A stretch of 39,496 bases of DNA, from positions 1-39,496 of IMG/VR virus record IMGVR_UViG_3300044639_000747; one strand, given 5' to 3'. The DNA is from a virus. A program made the translations under genes and the position numbers. Positions 5,634 to 16,066 of this stretch are shown piece by piece. How positions within the stretch are numbered: position 1 is the stretch's first letter; the number at the start of each line of letters is the position of its first letter. The notes under the pieces are model-generated. The model was not told the origin of the DNA, did no database searches, and saw only the letters and a program-made list of their open reading frames with translations.

Positions 5634-7415
5634 ATGCTAAGTATTGAACAAATCACAGGTAAGGTACTGTCCCTTCAGGACCGGTACTCTGCACGTGACC
5701 AGCGCATGCGAGACATCACTATGGTTCGCCGTGGTAACATGGAGGCAGTCTACCCAGACATGTTCCCTGAAGGTATCTCTAAGCCAATGATTGCCAACTT
5801 CTGTGATGTTGTGGCACGAGACCTAGCAGAAGTGCTGGCACCACTGCCATCATTTAACTGCTCAACAGTTAATAGCACTAGCGATTCCGCTAAGAAGGCT
5901 TCAGATAAGCGAAGCATGATTGCTAATAACTATGTTCAGAATTCTGGGTTACAAACCCAGATGTACACTGGAGCGGACTGGGCATTTACTTATGCCTACA
6001 TGCCCATTGTTGTAGAGCCTGACTTTGAGGCTCGTATGCCACGCATTCGCATAGAAAACCCTATGGGTGCTTACCCAGAGTATGACCGCTATGGAAAATG
6101 TGTATCATACACTAAGCGTTACTTGAAGACTATTCGGGAACTCATTGTTGATTTTCCAGAGTACGAATCACGTATCCTAGGTAAACTTGGCTTTAAAGAC
6201 CAAGACCTAAACACCGAACTAGATGTCATGCACTATCAGGATAAAGACCAAATCGTCATGTTCCTGCCTCAGCGTGACTCACTGGTGTTGCGTAAAGCAA
6301 AGAATCCTTTAGGCAAACTTGCTGTTGTCGTGCCTCGTCGCCCAGGTATTGATGTTGACGACCCACGTGGACAGTTTGATGATGTGCTATGGGTGCAGAT
6401 TGCACGAGCACGCTTTTCTCTTTTGGCAATGGAAGCAGCCGAAAAATCAGTTCAGGCTCCTATTGTCGTTCCCCAAGATTTACAAGAATTTGCATTTGGT
6501 CCTGATGCTATTCTTCGCACAAACAATCCTGCAGGCGTACGCCGTGTAGGTCTAGAACTACCTACTGGTGCATTTACCGAACAGCAAATCCTGGAAACAG
6601 AAATGCGTATGGGTTCACGCTACCCTGAAGGTCGCTCAGGAAACATGGATGCTAGTGTTATTACTGGCTCTGGTGTACAAGCCCTTATGGGTGGTTTTGA
6701 TTCCCAAATCAAGGCTATGCAAATGATTATCGGTGAAGCACTTGAAGAAGTTATTGCTCTTTGCTTTGAGATGGATGAGAAGTTATTCCCAGGCGAAAAG
6801 AAGCAGCGTGGAACTTTTAATGGTGCACCGTATGAATTTAAGTATGATTCAGCAAAAGACATTGCTGGTGACTACACCATTCAAGTACGTTATGGTCTTA
6901 TGGCTGGACTTGACCCATCACGTGCACTTATCTTCTCACTACAGGCTTTGCAAGCCAATCTAGTATCCCGTGATTTTATCATGCGAGAGTTACCATGGAG
7001 CATGAATGTTTCAGGTGAACAAGAGCGCATTGATATAGAGCGAATGCGTGATTCATTATCAGCATCGCTAGCGTCTTTAGCACAAGCAATCCCACAGATG
7101 GCTATGCAAGGACAGGACCCATCAGGTATTGTGGAACAAATTGCAAAGGTTATTGACCTTCGCCGTAAAGGTAATGCAATTGAAGAAGCGGTTGTCAAGG
7201 TATTTGAAAAACCAAAACCAGAGCCAACTCCTGAACAACCACAAACACCGGCACAGATGACACCAGAAGAACTGGTTATGCAATCTATGGGTCAGGCTGC
7301 TGCCCCAGCAGAAGAACCAACTCCTCCGACCGAGGAAGAAGTTTCGCCTGCAGGTCCTGCTGGGGGGCAACCACCTATGGACTTGGCTGGAATCTTGTCA
7401 CAACTTGGTGGATAG
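5634..7415 (+). CDS. Portal protein
   Basis: A 593-aa protein directly after terminase, the usual portal position, with size and composition typical of portals. The sequence is mostly mixed helical, and the last 90 residues are rich in Pro, Gln and Glu (EKPKPEPTPEQPQTP). AAGG precedes the ATG at 5634, 8 nt after the terminase stop. It would form the dodecameric ring through which DNA enters and leaves. The call rests on position, length and general resemblance to actinophage portals rather than a short diagnostic motif. Confidence 0.8.
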   Translation: MLSIEQITGKVLSLQDRYSARDQRMRDITMVRRGNMEAVYPDMFPEGISKPMIANFCDVVARDLAEVLAPLPSFNCSTVNSTSDSAKKASDKRSMIANNYVQNSGLQTQMYTGADWAFTYAYMPIVVEPDFEARMPRIRIENPMGAYPEYDRYGKCVSYTKRYLKTIRELIVDFPEYESRILGKLGFKDQDLNTELDVMHYQDKDQIVMFLPQRDSLVLRKAKNPLGKLAVVVPRRPGIDVDDPRGQFDDVLWVQIARARFSLLAMEAAEKSVQAPIVVPQDLQEFAFGPDAILRTNNPAGVRRVGLELPTGAFTEQQILETEMRMGSRYPEGRSGNMDASVITGSGVQALMGGFDSQIKAMQMIIGEALEEVIALCFEMDEKLFPGEKKQRGTFNGAPYEFKYDSAKDIAGDYTIQVRYGLMAGLDPSRALIFSLQALQANLVSRDFIMRELPWSMNVSGEQERIDIERMRDSLSASLASLAQAIPQMAMQGQDPSGIVEQIAKVIDLRRKGNAIEEAVVKVFEKPKPEPTPEQPQTPAQMTPEELVMQSMGQAAAPAEEPTPPTEEEVSPAGPAGGQPPMDLAGILSQLGG

Positions 7416-7417
7416 CC

Positions 7418-7939
7418 ATGACAACAATTCTTGCCGTACAATACGATAATGGTTTCGTATTTGCAGCAGATAGTCAAATCACTGCAAATGAACGCCCCTA
7501 CATGCACAGTGATGTTAAAAAAATTACCGAAGATGGTGATTACGTAATTGCTGGTGCAGGAAACGCGAGACTTTGTGATGTTGTCCAATATGGATGGAAA
7601 CTACCTAGATACGATGGAACTGACGGATACCGTTTCATGGTTGGCAAGGTTGTGCCAGAGATAAAGAAAGCCCATGATTCTACTGGGACTACTTTAGAAA
7701 AAGAAGATGGGTTTTCATTTCTTATTGGTTTAGAAAATAAGATTTACTACATTGCTGAAGATTACTCGGTACTACGTACCGATACAGGAATCTATGCAAT
7801 GGGTACTGGTGGAGAACTTGCACTAGGTGCATATCACGCTGGTGCTACAATTAGACAAGCAATGCGAACTGCTATTAAGTTTGATGTCAATAGCGGTGGT
7901 AAAATACAGATTGTGAAACGAGGAAAGCAAAATGGCTAA
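7418..7939 (+). CDS. Proteasome-fold (HslV-like) Ntn protease, candidate capsid maturation protease
   Basis: A 173-aa protein beginning Met-Thr-Thr-Ile-Leu-Ala-Val, then NGFVFAADSQIT and later DVKKI and VIAGAGNARL. These match the N-terminal half of HslV and proteasome beta subunits, in which processing exposes Thr as the nucleophile. Length equals that of HslV (about 175 aa). It sits between portal and the virion genes, where most tailed phages carry a prohead protease, and no ClpP-, S14- or U35-type protease is seen elsewhere. I infer a role in capsid maturation, though action on host or virion proteins is possible. Confidence 0.75.
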   Translation: MTTILAVQYDNGFVFAADSQITANERPYMHSDVKKITEDGDYVIAGAGNARLCDVVQYGWKLPRYDGTDGYRFMVGKVVPEIKKAHDSTGTTLEKEDGFSFLIGLENKIYYIAEDYSVLRTDTGIYAMGTGGELALGAYHAGATIRQAMRTAIKFDVNSGGKIQIVKRGKQNG

Positions 7940-8408
7940 GCAACAAGGTGGATACCGTAGACCAGCCAATCCTGCTCCAGTTTCAGGACCTGGTAGATTA
8001 TCACGTCGTACGGATGGTGGACCATCTAGCAAGTCAGCAGTTCAGGGTGTCCGTGAGATGTCCGGTGGTGGCAAGTACGGCGAACGTAAGGCACTAGAAG
8101 AAGCACAGGGTGGTGCTCCTATGCAGGGTAACCCAGTGCAGGCACAAGCCCCAGTTCCAGCAACAACGGCTACGTCACCTACTCCTTCTGCAGCAGGATT
8201 GTTTGACCCATCGCAGCGACCTAACGAACCAGTTACTTCTGGTTTACCTGTAGGTCCAGGAAGAACTCCTGCTCCACAAATGGCTGGCAACTATGACATG
8301 ATTGTAAAATACATGCCAGCCCTAGAACTTATGGCATCACAAGATGATGCACCTGAACCATTCAAAGCATTAGTAAACTACGTAAAGGTTACGGCAGAAC
8401 AAGCATGA
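7932..8408 (+). CDS. Hypothetical virion-associated protein (158 aa)
   Basis: Unrecognised 158-aa protein. The first 110 residues are low-complexity, rich in Gly, Pro, Ala and Gln and probably disordered. The last 45 (MIVKYMPALELMASQDDAPE onward) look like a compact helical domain. It overlaps the protease gene by 8 bp and the next gene by ATGA. Position suggests a head or scaffold-related role; it could be a natural substrate of the adjacent protease, which is only a guess. Confidence 0.7.
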   Translation: MAKQQGGYRRPANPAPVSGPGRLSRRTDGGPSSKSAVQGVREMSGGGKYGERKALEEAQGGAPMQGNPVQAQAPVPATTATSPTPSAAGLFDPSQRPNEPVTSGLPVGPGRTPAPQMAGNYDMIVKYMPALELMASQDDAPEPFKALVNYVKVTAEQA

Positions 8409-8572
8409 ACTTCCAAGAAAACGTAGCAGCATTTGTAAACGTTTTTGGTGTGGAAAATTCTGATGTAGCATTCCCATTCGGATTAGTTGATTGGGAGTCA
8501 TCAGACGACCGCAACAAATTTATTTCACAAATATTAGAACTTAACAACAACGAGAAGATTGGCGACCTCTAA
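8405..8572 (+). CDS. Small acidic protein (55 aa) between head genes
   Basis: A 55-aa reading frame beginning MNFQENVAAF and ending NEKIGDL. It fills the gap exactly: its ATG overlaps the previous stop (ATGA) and its TAA overlaps the next start (TAATG). Acidic, with no cysteine or membrane segment. The double coupling argues that it is real. Function unknown. Confidence 0.8.
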   Translation: MNFQENVAAFVNVFGVENSDVAFPFGLVDWESSDDRNKFISQILELNNNEKIGDL

Positions 8573-11500
8573 TGGCTGACAACAAAAACATTCTCGATTC
8601 CATATTGCAGGCTCCTGGCAGTCTAGCAAATCGTGCTCTTGAAGGCGTAGCAAATACTGCTCGTGACGAAGAAGGCAAGACTGGCGATATATCTAGAAGT
8701 ATATTAAACGCTGTTTCCTCTGAAAAAACAATGAGCAATCTAGAAAAACTTGATGCTCCTTACCGAGTTGGCGTTGCACGCCCAATATCAACTTTTTTGC
8801 AAACCGTTAAAGACCTTGGTCAAGATGGTCTTAGTACACGCGAAACTTGGAACCGAGCATGGGAACGCTCCAAGAACGGTGTTACAATTGGTCAGGCTTC
8901 AGTTGGTTTAGTTGCACGATATACACCTGGTCAACAGGGCGCAGATAGAATTAACTGGTCTGACAAGATGCAGGTTGAAGGTTACTTCAAAAAAGACAAC
9001 ACTGCTGCTGAGCGCATTTCTGGTGCAATTGACGGCACCATGAACTTTTTCTTTGACCCACTTGTTATGATTGGTAAGGCTGCTAAACTTACACGTCTTG
9101 GTGTGATGGGTGTCCGTGGAACTGAAATTAAGGGTCCATTAAAGTTTGGTCGCACAAACCTTGACAAGTTGGTTAAGGAAGCAGACGAGGCAAAAGCAGG
9201 AAAAGAAAATGCTGTCTCTGTTGTTGCTAATGCAATTGAAAAAAACATTAATGACTTTACTGGATTAGAATCAATTCCAGTTATTGCTAACTCACAGAAT
9301 CCTACCGCTGTTGCTCGCGCAATGAACGAGGCTTATGCTACTGGTGGTAGAGAAGAAATTTTTGAAGTACTAAAAGCAGGTCTTGGTGACAACAAAGCGA
9401 TTTCTAGAATTGAAGAACAAGATTCTATCTTAAGTGAATCTCTTAACACAATTAGAGGTAAGATTACTTCTATTGATAATCAACTTAAAACACCATCTGG
9501 CAGCAGTCGAACTCAGAACAATCCAAAACTTACTAAAAAGCAATTAGAGAATCTAGAAGCAAATAAAGAAAAGTTAGTTGCTGAAGCCGAAGAGTCAAGA
9601 AAAAGACTTGATGCATTGCGCACTGTCGTCTCAAAGGGAGACGAAGGTGGCATTGTAGGTAAAGTTGGTTCTGAACTTGCATGGAGTCGCAGTAAAAAGA
9701 TTGAGTACTTGCGAAACAAGGCTGGTGAAATTAACGGTCATGGTTGGTTTACTGACTATGATGCTGCAGTTGATTCTGTTGGTGCTAAGGCAATGCACAA
9801 GTTTGACCCAGAAGCAATGTCTGGCACTAAGTTCCGCGCACTTCGCACAGTTGGTTACTTTGGTCGCAACTACAAGCCACGTGAAATACCAGCAGGTTCT
9901 GTAACTATTGCTGGTGAAATCGGAGACTTTGCTAACAAGGAGTTTCGTGCTCGTCTAACCTCTGCTGCTCCAGAAGCAGGCTTTAGTGCACAGCAACAGA
10001 TTAAATATTACAATGACTTCTCTGCGTTAAAAACAGATACTTCACGTTTTGCCTACCTTGAAAAGTTTGAAGAAGAAACGTTAACTGCAATTCTACGTCG
10101 TTCAGTTGATACAACTGACATGACAGAAGAGCAAATTAAAGTTCTTAACGAAACATTCATGTACATTGCAAGGGACATTGGTAACAGCAAGAAAGCAAAA
10201 CTAAAAGAAATTATCAATGACCAGCAATATGTAAATGTTGATTCACGCAGTGGAGAAGCATACATCGTAAAAGATATTAGAGATGCTGTTACTCGTCTTT
10301 CTGAACGAATTGCACAACTTGCTGGTAGAGAAGTTGTACCCGCAGACGTTACTGCTGCAAAAAATATACTTTCTGGAACACCTCAGTTTAGTTCACAGGT
10401 TCCAAACATCCACTACGGTGTAGATTTTAAGAAGATAGCAGAAATACTTGGAGATGAAAAGACTCTAGTATCTACTGTTGCTTCGGTAATTAAGGATAAG
10501 CCAGGCATCAAGTCGTCTGAGATTAAAGATGTCATCGACAGAGCACGAGTTATCGCAAGTTCTGAGGGTACTGGAATAGTTCAGGGTACCAGAGAAACTG
10601 CTGGTGAAATTTGGCACGAAAAGATTAAGTATGGTTATGAAGGTATCCAGAATTACATCTGGAAACCAGCAGTTTTGCTTTCACTTCGCTACACTTCACG
10701 TAACGTACTTGAAGGATGGGCACGTACGCTAGCAAGTTTTGCTGACATGACAACTCACCAAGGACTTTCCCTTAAAACTTTAATATCTGGCTTTGATGTT
10801 CCAGATATTGTTGAGTCAAAACTTCAAAACGTGTACAATACAACTTCACAAAGAGTAAAGTACAAGGGATTGTTTGGCACCGGTGGTGCAAAGGCTCAAT
10901 TAGCAAGTGCACGTGCTCAGAAATTAGAGAACGAACTTACAATTGGTAGAAACTTTGGTGCTCTTGCAGAAGATACACCACAAAACATTGTAAGAAAAAT
11001 TAGAGATAGATACACAGAAGAAGCAGAGTACTTTATGAACACTGCTCAAGATGTTCTGTCCTCATCTATTGAATTATCACGTCAACAATTTACTGCTATT
11101 GGCAGGTATCGAGGAAGTGCAGAAGTAACAAGCAAGGCACGTGCGATATCTAAATTAGGGCAAAGCATTTTTGATGTTCCTGAATCAGATGGTATCTCTA
11201 GTGCATTCCTTGCGTTAATGCGTGACGGTGATTACGCAGGAGCCTACAGAATCGCAATCAATAGCGACCCTGAAATTATTTTTAACTCACTTGAAGCAAT
11301 AACTACCAGAGCCGATGAAGCATTAGTTAAAATAGGCAAACTTGCACCACAAAGTTTAATCAATCGTAGTCCTAGACTTAAGTTGCAGATAGAAGCAATT
11401 CAAGAAACAATTCAGTTTATTAAGCAAAATGCAGATGTAACAAAAATGGCATTTGATGCTGCTGAAAGACAAACCATTATGAAGAGTTACAACAATGCTC

Positions 11501-14220
11501 TTAAAGTTTCATCTGCTAAGCCTGAAAAGGTTCGTGCATTCTCCACTGGTCGTGTAAAGATTGCTAAGAATGCAACAATAGATGCTGCAATGGCAAAGAC
11601 TATGCGCTACGAAACAGTTAGTGCTGCCAAGAGTACATCTATTGCGGTCCTTAACTCTCGTAGAGATGCTTTAACAAAGTTAAGTTCTACTGGTAAGAAG
11701 CAAACAGTTGCAAATCCTGAAGATGCAATCTGGACAGCAGCACATTCAGATTATGTAAATAACATTATTTACAATGATGATGCTAGCAGAAAGATTATTG
11801 AACTATCTGTAACTCAACGTGATTCAAAGAATGCTTACGTACAGGCTAGCCTAAAAAGAGAAGTTGCTAGACTAAAAAGAGAAAAGAAGTCTGATAAGGA
11901 TATTGTAGAGTTCAAAAAGAGTTACCTAGCAGGCAACTACAATGATGATGAAATTATGTCAATGCTAATTGACTGGGTAAAAACATCAGACTCGCTTGCT
12001 TGGCGCAATGAAATGCGTTTAACTCTTGCTGAATACCAGAAGCAAGGTTCCAAGGGAATGCAATGGTCAGATATCTTTGAAACAAACTTTGCAGAAACCC
12101 ACAAGTATCTTCCACTAGAAGGACCTTCAAAGGAAGACTTAAGTTCCTTGCGGAAGGCTCTTGTTGACGATAAGTTTGACGATACAACTTCTGCGCAGAT
12201 ACCGTTTGGATACAGAGACCCAGTATACGTTAACGCTGAGGTATCTCCAGATAGAAGCCTTAAGAACATGTACAAGAATGCAGTTGGAAACTTATTCCAT
12301 CTTCTTGCTACGATGCCAGAAGACTTTGCAGTACGTCATCCGTTCTACAATGCTGTTTACAAAGCAGAAGGAGAGCGTTTAGCAAATCAATTTGCCAAGC
12401 AAGGTGTTGATGTTAGTACGCGCACAAAAGAAATTCAGAATGCTGCACACGCAGCAGCGTTAAAGGCAGTCAATGACCGCTTGTACACGGTTGAGCGTCA
12501 TACAAACATTGGCCATTTAAGCAGATTCATTGAACCATTCTACATGGCTAAGCAGAATACTGTTAGATTCTGGGTACCAACAATGGTACGTAATCCTGAA
12601 ATTGCAGTTCGCTTTGTGCAGTTCTTTACGCTTCCATACAAGTTTGGAACCGTCTACGATAGAGAAGATAACTACAAGGTAGTAAATCAAATCGGTCATC
12701 CTTGGAATGCCAAGGGCAAGGTAATGCTATTTGAGTACCCACAGTGGATGGTAGATAAGTTCTTTGCTGGAGACTCCAGTGCTAGGGCTCAAATCTCCCT
12801 AACTGGTTTTGATGTTGTGTTCCAGGGTCAACCAATTGGTATGCCACAAATAAGTAGCCCAGTTGCAAATATGTTTGTTGGACCAATTATGCGTAACATG
12901 ATTGGAAAACCATACGACCCATCAAAGTTCTTAGAGAAGAATGGTATCGCAGACCTAGAAACCATAATGAACTATGTACAGCCTTACTACGAGGCAACTC
13001 GTGGTGAGAGCACAGCACAGCAAGTTGCTGGTGCATTTGGTTCAGGTTCTGTTGCGTTGGAATCACTACTAATTGCAGTTGGTGGTCAGGCTGGTATGTT
13101 CGCAGATACTACTGGAGGACAAAAGTTCTACAATAGATTCCGGGCAATTGAAGCAGACAAACTTGCAAAACTTCTAGAAGAAGATGTTCCAATTACTGGT
13201 GCAATTCTTGAACAGAATCGTGAAGAAGCACTTGCATTGGCAACTAAGTCATTCTATGCTGAAGCATTTACCAACGGTTTGCCACTTGTAACTACTACTA
13301 GGTACAAGACTTACTATGAAGTATATGGTGAGCCTAGACTTCGTGAGTTGCGCGCTAGATTTGGATACGATTTAGGTACAGCAAGATACGTAGAAGAGAT
13401 TGACAAGTCTCAGGGACAGTACATTGCAAACCTAATAACTGACAGTGTTGTTGACAATAGGTTTGGATTTAACTCTTCTCAGGAAACCCTAAGCGGAATC
13501 TACCCTAACCAAGAGTTGTTGAATCGTGCAGACTCAGTGACTGGTGACACCAGTTTAATTGGTGCTTTATTTAACCAGGGTGACTTCACTCAGGACCGTT
13601 CAGATTTAGCCTCAGACATTCTGTTTAATATCAGAATTAATGGCAAGCCGATAAAGTACAGTTCCGATGATGGCATTACTGCTGCTGAAGATTTACAGAT
13701 ACGTGCAGGTAACAAAGATTACTATGCTGGTATTGAAATCATTGAGCAGAAGGCTAGAGATGCTGGACTCAAGAAGGGCACCAAGGCATACGAAGAAGAA
13801 TTCGGAGCCTGGAAAGATAACTGGGAACTAGTAATCTCGGAAAGATACCCTATCTGGGGAGCCCGTGACAAGAAGATTCGCCAGAACCGTGTAGAAAAGA
13901 ACATTGCTGCCGCTAGTCTAATTGTGTTTGATGATAACTTCTCAAATACAGTTGGTGCTAACTCACCAATTTCACAAGCAGTCAAAGAATATCTTATTGC
14001 ACGTCAAGAATTGCTTATCATGTTTGAACAAGCAAAGCAAGAAAGCGGAAGAACAACATTAGAGGCTGCTGATAATGCTTACATTGCAGAGATGAGAGAC
14101 AATGTTGTTTCAATTCTAGAAACTAAATATCCTGGATTCCAAAGAGTGCATGATATCTACTTTAACAATGACCCATTAACACCAATAACACAATATCAAA
14201 CTGGATATGGATTTAACTAA
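8572..14220 (+). CDS. Giant virion protein (1882 aa), probable internal/ejection protein
   Basis: An 1882-aa protein taking up 14% of the genome. It is largely helical and rich in Lys, Glu and Ala, with a coiled-coil stretch around residues 285-350 and a membrane-like FFFDPLVMIG near 160. No catalytic motif is evident: I see no lysozyme, RNA polymerase or protease signature. Its place between protease and capsid genes in a podovirus-like genome fits a large internal virion protein ejected with DNA, like T7 gp16 or N4 vRNAP in size and position. A tape measure is less likely because the tail genes lie 10 kb away. The two following genes may be its partners. Confidence 0.65.
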   Translation: MADNKNILDSILQAPGSLANRALEGVANTARDEEGKTGDISRSILNAVSSEKTMSNLEKLDAPYRVGVARPISTFLQTVKDLGQDGLSTRETWNRAWERSKNGVTIGQASVGLVARYTPGQQGADRINWSDKMQVEGYFKKDNTAAERISGAIDGTMNFFFDPLVMIGKAAKLTRLGVMGVRGTEIKGPLKFGRTNLDKLVKEADEAKAGKENAVSVVANAIEKNINDFTGLESIPVIANSQNPTAVARAMNEAYATGGREEIFEVLKAGLGDNKAISRIEEQDSILSESLNTIRGKITSIDNQLKTPSGSSRTQNNPKLTKKQLENLEANKEKLVAEAEESRKRLDALRTVVSKGDEGGIVGKVGSELAWSRSKKIEYLRNKAGEINGHGWFTDYDAAVDSVGAKAMHKFDPEAMSGTKFRALRTVGYFGRNYKPREIPAGSVTIAGEIGDFANKEFRARLTSAAPEAGFSAQQQIKYYNDFSALKTDTSRFAYLEKFEEETLTAILRRSVDTTDMTEEQIKVLNETFMYIARDIGNSKKAKLKEIINDQQYVNVDSRSGEAYIVKDIRDAVTRLSERIAQLAGREVVPADVTAAKNILSGTPQFSSQVPNIHYGVDFKKIAEILGDEKTLVSTVASVIKDKPGIKSSEIKDVIDRARVIASSEGTGIVQGTRETAGEIWHEKIKYGYEGIQNYIWKPAVLLSLRYTSRNVLEGWARTLASFADMTTHQGLSLKTLISGFDVPDIVESKLQNVYNTTSQRVKYKGLFGTGGAKAQLASARAQKLENELTIGRNFGALAEDTPQNIVRKIRDRYTEEAEYFMNTAQDVLSSSIELSRQQFTAIGRYRGSAEVTSKARAISKLGQSIFDVPESDGISSAFLALMRDGDYAGAYRIAINSDPEIIFNSLEAITTRADEALVKIGKLAPQSLINRSPRLKLQIEAIQETIQFIKQNADVTKMAFDAAERQTIMKSYNNALKVSSAKPEKVRAFSTGRVKIAKNATIDAAMAKTMRYETVSAAKSTSIAVLNSRRDALTKLSSTGKKQTVANPEDAIWTAAHSDYVNNIIYNDDASRKIIELSVTQRDSKNAYVQASLKREVARLKREKKSDKDIVEFKKSYLAGNYNDDEIMSMLIDWVKTSDSLAWRNEMRLTLAEYQKQGSKGMQWSDIFETNFAETHKYLPLEGPSKEDLSSLRKALVDDKFDDTTSAQIPFGYRDPVYVNAEVSPDRSLKNMYKNAVGNLFHLLATMPEDFAVRHPFYNAVYKAEGERLANQFAKQGVDVSTRTKEIQNAAHAAALKAVNDRLYTVERHTNIGHLSRFIEPFYMAKQNTVRFWVPTMVRNPEIAVRFVQFFTLPYKFGTVYDREDNYKVVNQIGHPWNAKGKVMLFEYPQWMVDKFFAGDSSARAQISLTGFDVVFQGQPIGMPQISSPVANMFVGPIMRNMIGKPYDPSKFLEKNGIADLETIMNYVQPYYEATRGESTAQQVAGAFGSGSVALESLLIAVGGQAGMFADTTGGQKFYNRFRAIEADKLAKLLEEDVPITGAILEQNREEALALATKSFYAEAFTNGLPLVTTTRYKTYYEVYGEPRLRELRARFGYDLGTARYVEEIDKSQGQYIANLITDSVVDNRFGFNSSQETLSGIYPNQELLNRADSVTGDTSLIGALFNQGDFTQDRSDLASDILFNIRINGKPIKYSSDDGITAAEDLQIRAGNKDYYAGIEIIEQKARDAGLKKGTKAYEEEFGAWKDNWELVISERYPIWGARDKKIRQNRVEKNIAAASLIVFDDNFSNTVGANSPISQAVKEYLIARQELLIMFEQAKQESGRTTLEAADNAYIAEMRDNVVSILETKYPGFQRVHDIYFNNDPLTPITQYQTGYGFN

Positions 14221-15179
14221 TGACTGTAGGACCAACAGAGAATCGTAGGGAGTGGGAAAGTTCCACACCTGAACGTAACGCAGAACTTGTTGCTGCAGCA
14301 AACCAGAACATTGCAATTCTACAGTCTCTTGGTGCTGGTGAAATAAGTGACGTTGAAGCAGCCGGACTATTAAGTTCTTTTGAACCAAAGCCAGTCGAAA
14401 AAACTGGTTCTGGTTCTAGTAGCAGGTCCAGAACAAGTCCTACAACGTACAACAAGAAGGCTGCAGATGCCTTGCTTGAGGCTGAACTACTTGATGCACT
14501 GAACATAGTTCCAGATGCAAATATGAAAGCAGAATTCTTCAAGGGACTAAATGCATTTCTAAAAGCCTATGGCTCTACCTCTGGTTCTAATACAAGCAGT
14601 GGCAGCAGTAGTAGTTCAACTACAAGTTTCAATGTTCAAGGTGCTGATGCAAGCGTCTACATTAAAGAGTTTGTAAAAGAAGTAATTAAAGACACTATCA
14701 AGAAGAATCCAAACGTTCAACTAGGTGGTAAGGTTGGAGATACAATTAGGTCACTATCTTCTTACGCTGCCGACATGGGTGTGTTTAAGTCTTCAGGTGA
14801 AATTACCAATAAAGCCGTTGACGTAATTAAAGGTACAAACCGTTTAGAAGATGTTCTTGCTTCGTATCGTAAGGATGCTCAGGCTTTGTATGCTAACTTC
14901 GCACCTAGACTAAAGGAAGATTCTAGTCTAACTGTCCGTGATTTAGCAAATCCTTATATTCAAATGATGGCAGACACCTTTGAAACGACAGCAGATAACA
15001 TTAAGTTAACAGATGATACTATCCAAAAGGCTATCAATGATGCTAAAGGATTAATTAACTTGGGCGACTTTAGAACTATGCTACGCAGAGATTCAAGATT
15101 TAACGTTACATCTGGTGCTAAGCGTGAGGCAGCAAGTCTTGCTACTGGTATGCTTCGCTCCATGAGATTTGGTGCATAA
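14220..15179 (+). CDS. Probable internal virion protein (319 aa)
   Basis: A 319-aa protein with two Ser/Gly/Thr-rich disordered linkers (about residues 62-78 and 117-140) separating helical segments. It starts on TAATG from the giant gene and ends on TAATG into the next gene, so the three form one coupled unit. No enzymatic motif. I infer a partner of the giant protein in the capsid interior. Confidence 0.6.
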   Translation: MTVGPTENRREWESSTPERNAELVAAANQNIAILQSLGAGEISDVEAAGLLSSFEPKPVEKTGSGSSSRSRTSPTTYNKKAADALLEAELLDALNIVPDANMKAEFFKGLNAFLKAYGSTSGSNTSSGSSSSSTTSFNVQGADASVYIKEFVKEVIKDTIKKNPNVQLGGKVGDTIRSLSSYAADMGVFKSSGEITNKAVDVIKGTNRLEDVLASYRKDAQALYANFAPRLKEDSSLTVRDLANPYIQMMADTFETTADNIKLTDDTIQKAINDAKGLINLGDFRTMLRRDSRFNVTSGAKREAASLATGMLRSMRFGA

Positions 15180-16060
15180 TGGCTATTGATGATTACGCAG
15201 ATAACAAGGCAGTCTTTGTTAATGCACTTAAAGTATACTTTCCTGGAAAAGAAAATGATGCTTGGATTGCTCAACTGTTTGAAAAAGCAAAAAAGTATGT
15301 TGACCTAAACTATGATAATGATTTAATTCTTGACACAATGCTACAAGCAGGAGAAACTCCAAGAGAATTCAACAACCGCTTCAAAGGTATTTTTGAATTA
15401 GACAAGAAGCGTGATGCTGGTCAAGCAGTTTATGTTCCTAGCATTGCTGAATATGTTGCAGGTGAAGAAGAGTATACTCGTCTTGTAACTAAGTTTGGTA
15501 TGTCCAATCTTGGCACAACAAGCAACTACGCACAGATAGTTGCTAATGACGTATCTATTGATGAAGTTCGTGACCGCATTTCAAATGCAACTCAAAGAGT
15601 TAATGCTCTTGACTCTGCAACTATGGACCAATTACGAACAGAGTTTCCCAACTTAAAGCAGTCCGATTTAGTTCAGGCTATTCTTAATAAGGAAACCCCA
15701 CAGGACCTACAGAACCGCATCACTCGTGCAGAGATTGGTGTTGAGGCTAAGCAGGCTGGAGTTACTTCCATGCTAGGAACACAGGCACTTCAAGAGGCTG
15801 GTGTAACTAGAACACAGGCACGTCAGGGATTCCAAGCACTTGCTGAATACCAACGTACCGCAGGTGCTGGTATAGCACAGACGCAACAAATGTTTGGTGA
15901 TACAACATCTGCTACTGACCTACAAACAGAACTTGAAAGCGAAGCACTACTAGGCCAGACATCTAAGACACGTAAGCGTCTTGAGTCACAGGCTCGTGCA
16001 CAGTTCGGTGGTTCTTCCGGTATTACCACTGGTTCGCTAGGTCGCAAGAAACAAGTATAA
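15179..16060 (+). CDS. Probable internal virion protein (293 aa)
   Basis: A 293-aa mostly helical protein. Residues 180-260 contain Ala/Gln/Thr-rich amphipathic helices (GTQALQEAGVTRTQAR), and the C-terminus is basic and Gly/Ser-rich (GSLGRKKQV). Residues about 80-160 loosely resemble the C-terminal region of the preceding protein, but not closely enough to claim duplication. Third member of the coupled giant-protein unit; probable ejection or core protein. Confidence 0.6.
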   Translation: MAIDDYADNKAVFVNALKVYFPGKENDAWIAQLFEKAKKYVDLNYDNDLILDTMLQAGETPREFNNRFKGIFELDKKRDAGQAVYVPSIAEYVAGEEEYTRLVTKFGMSNLGTTSNYAQIVANDVSIDEVRDRISNATQRVNALDSATMDQLRTEFPNLKQSDLVQAILNKETPQDLQNRITRAEIGVEAKQAGVTSMLGTQALQEAGVTRTQARQGFQALAEYQRTAGAGIAQTQQMFGDTTSATDLQTELESEALLGQTSKTRKRLESQARAQFGGSSGITTGSLGRKKQV

Positions 16061-16066
16061 TAAACT

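Noticed and set aside
8572-14220. Giant protein as a tape measure or virion RNA polymerase
   Set aside because: It sits on the head side far from the tail genes in a short-tailed layout, and I see no polymerase motifs.
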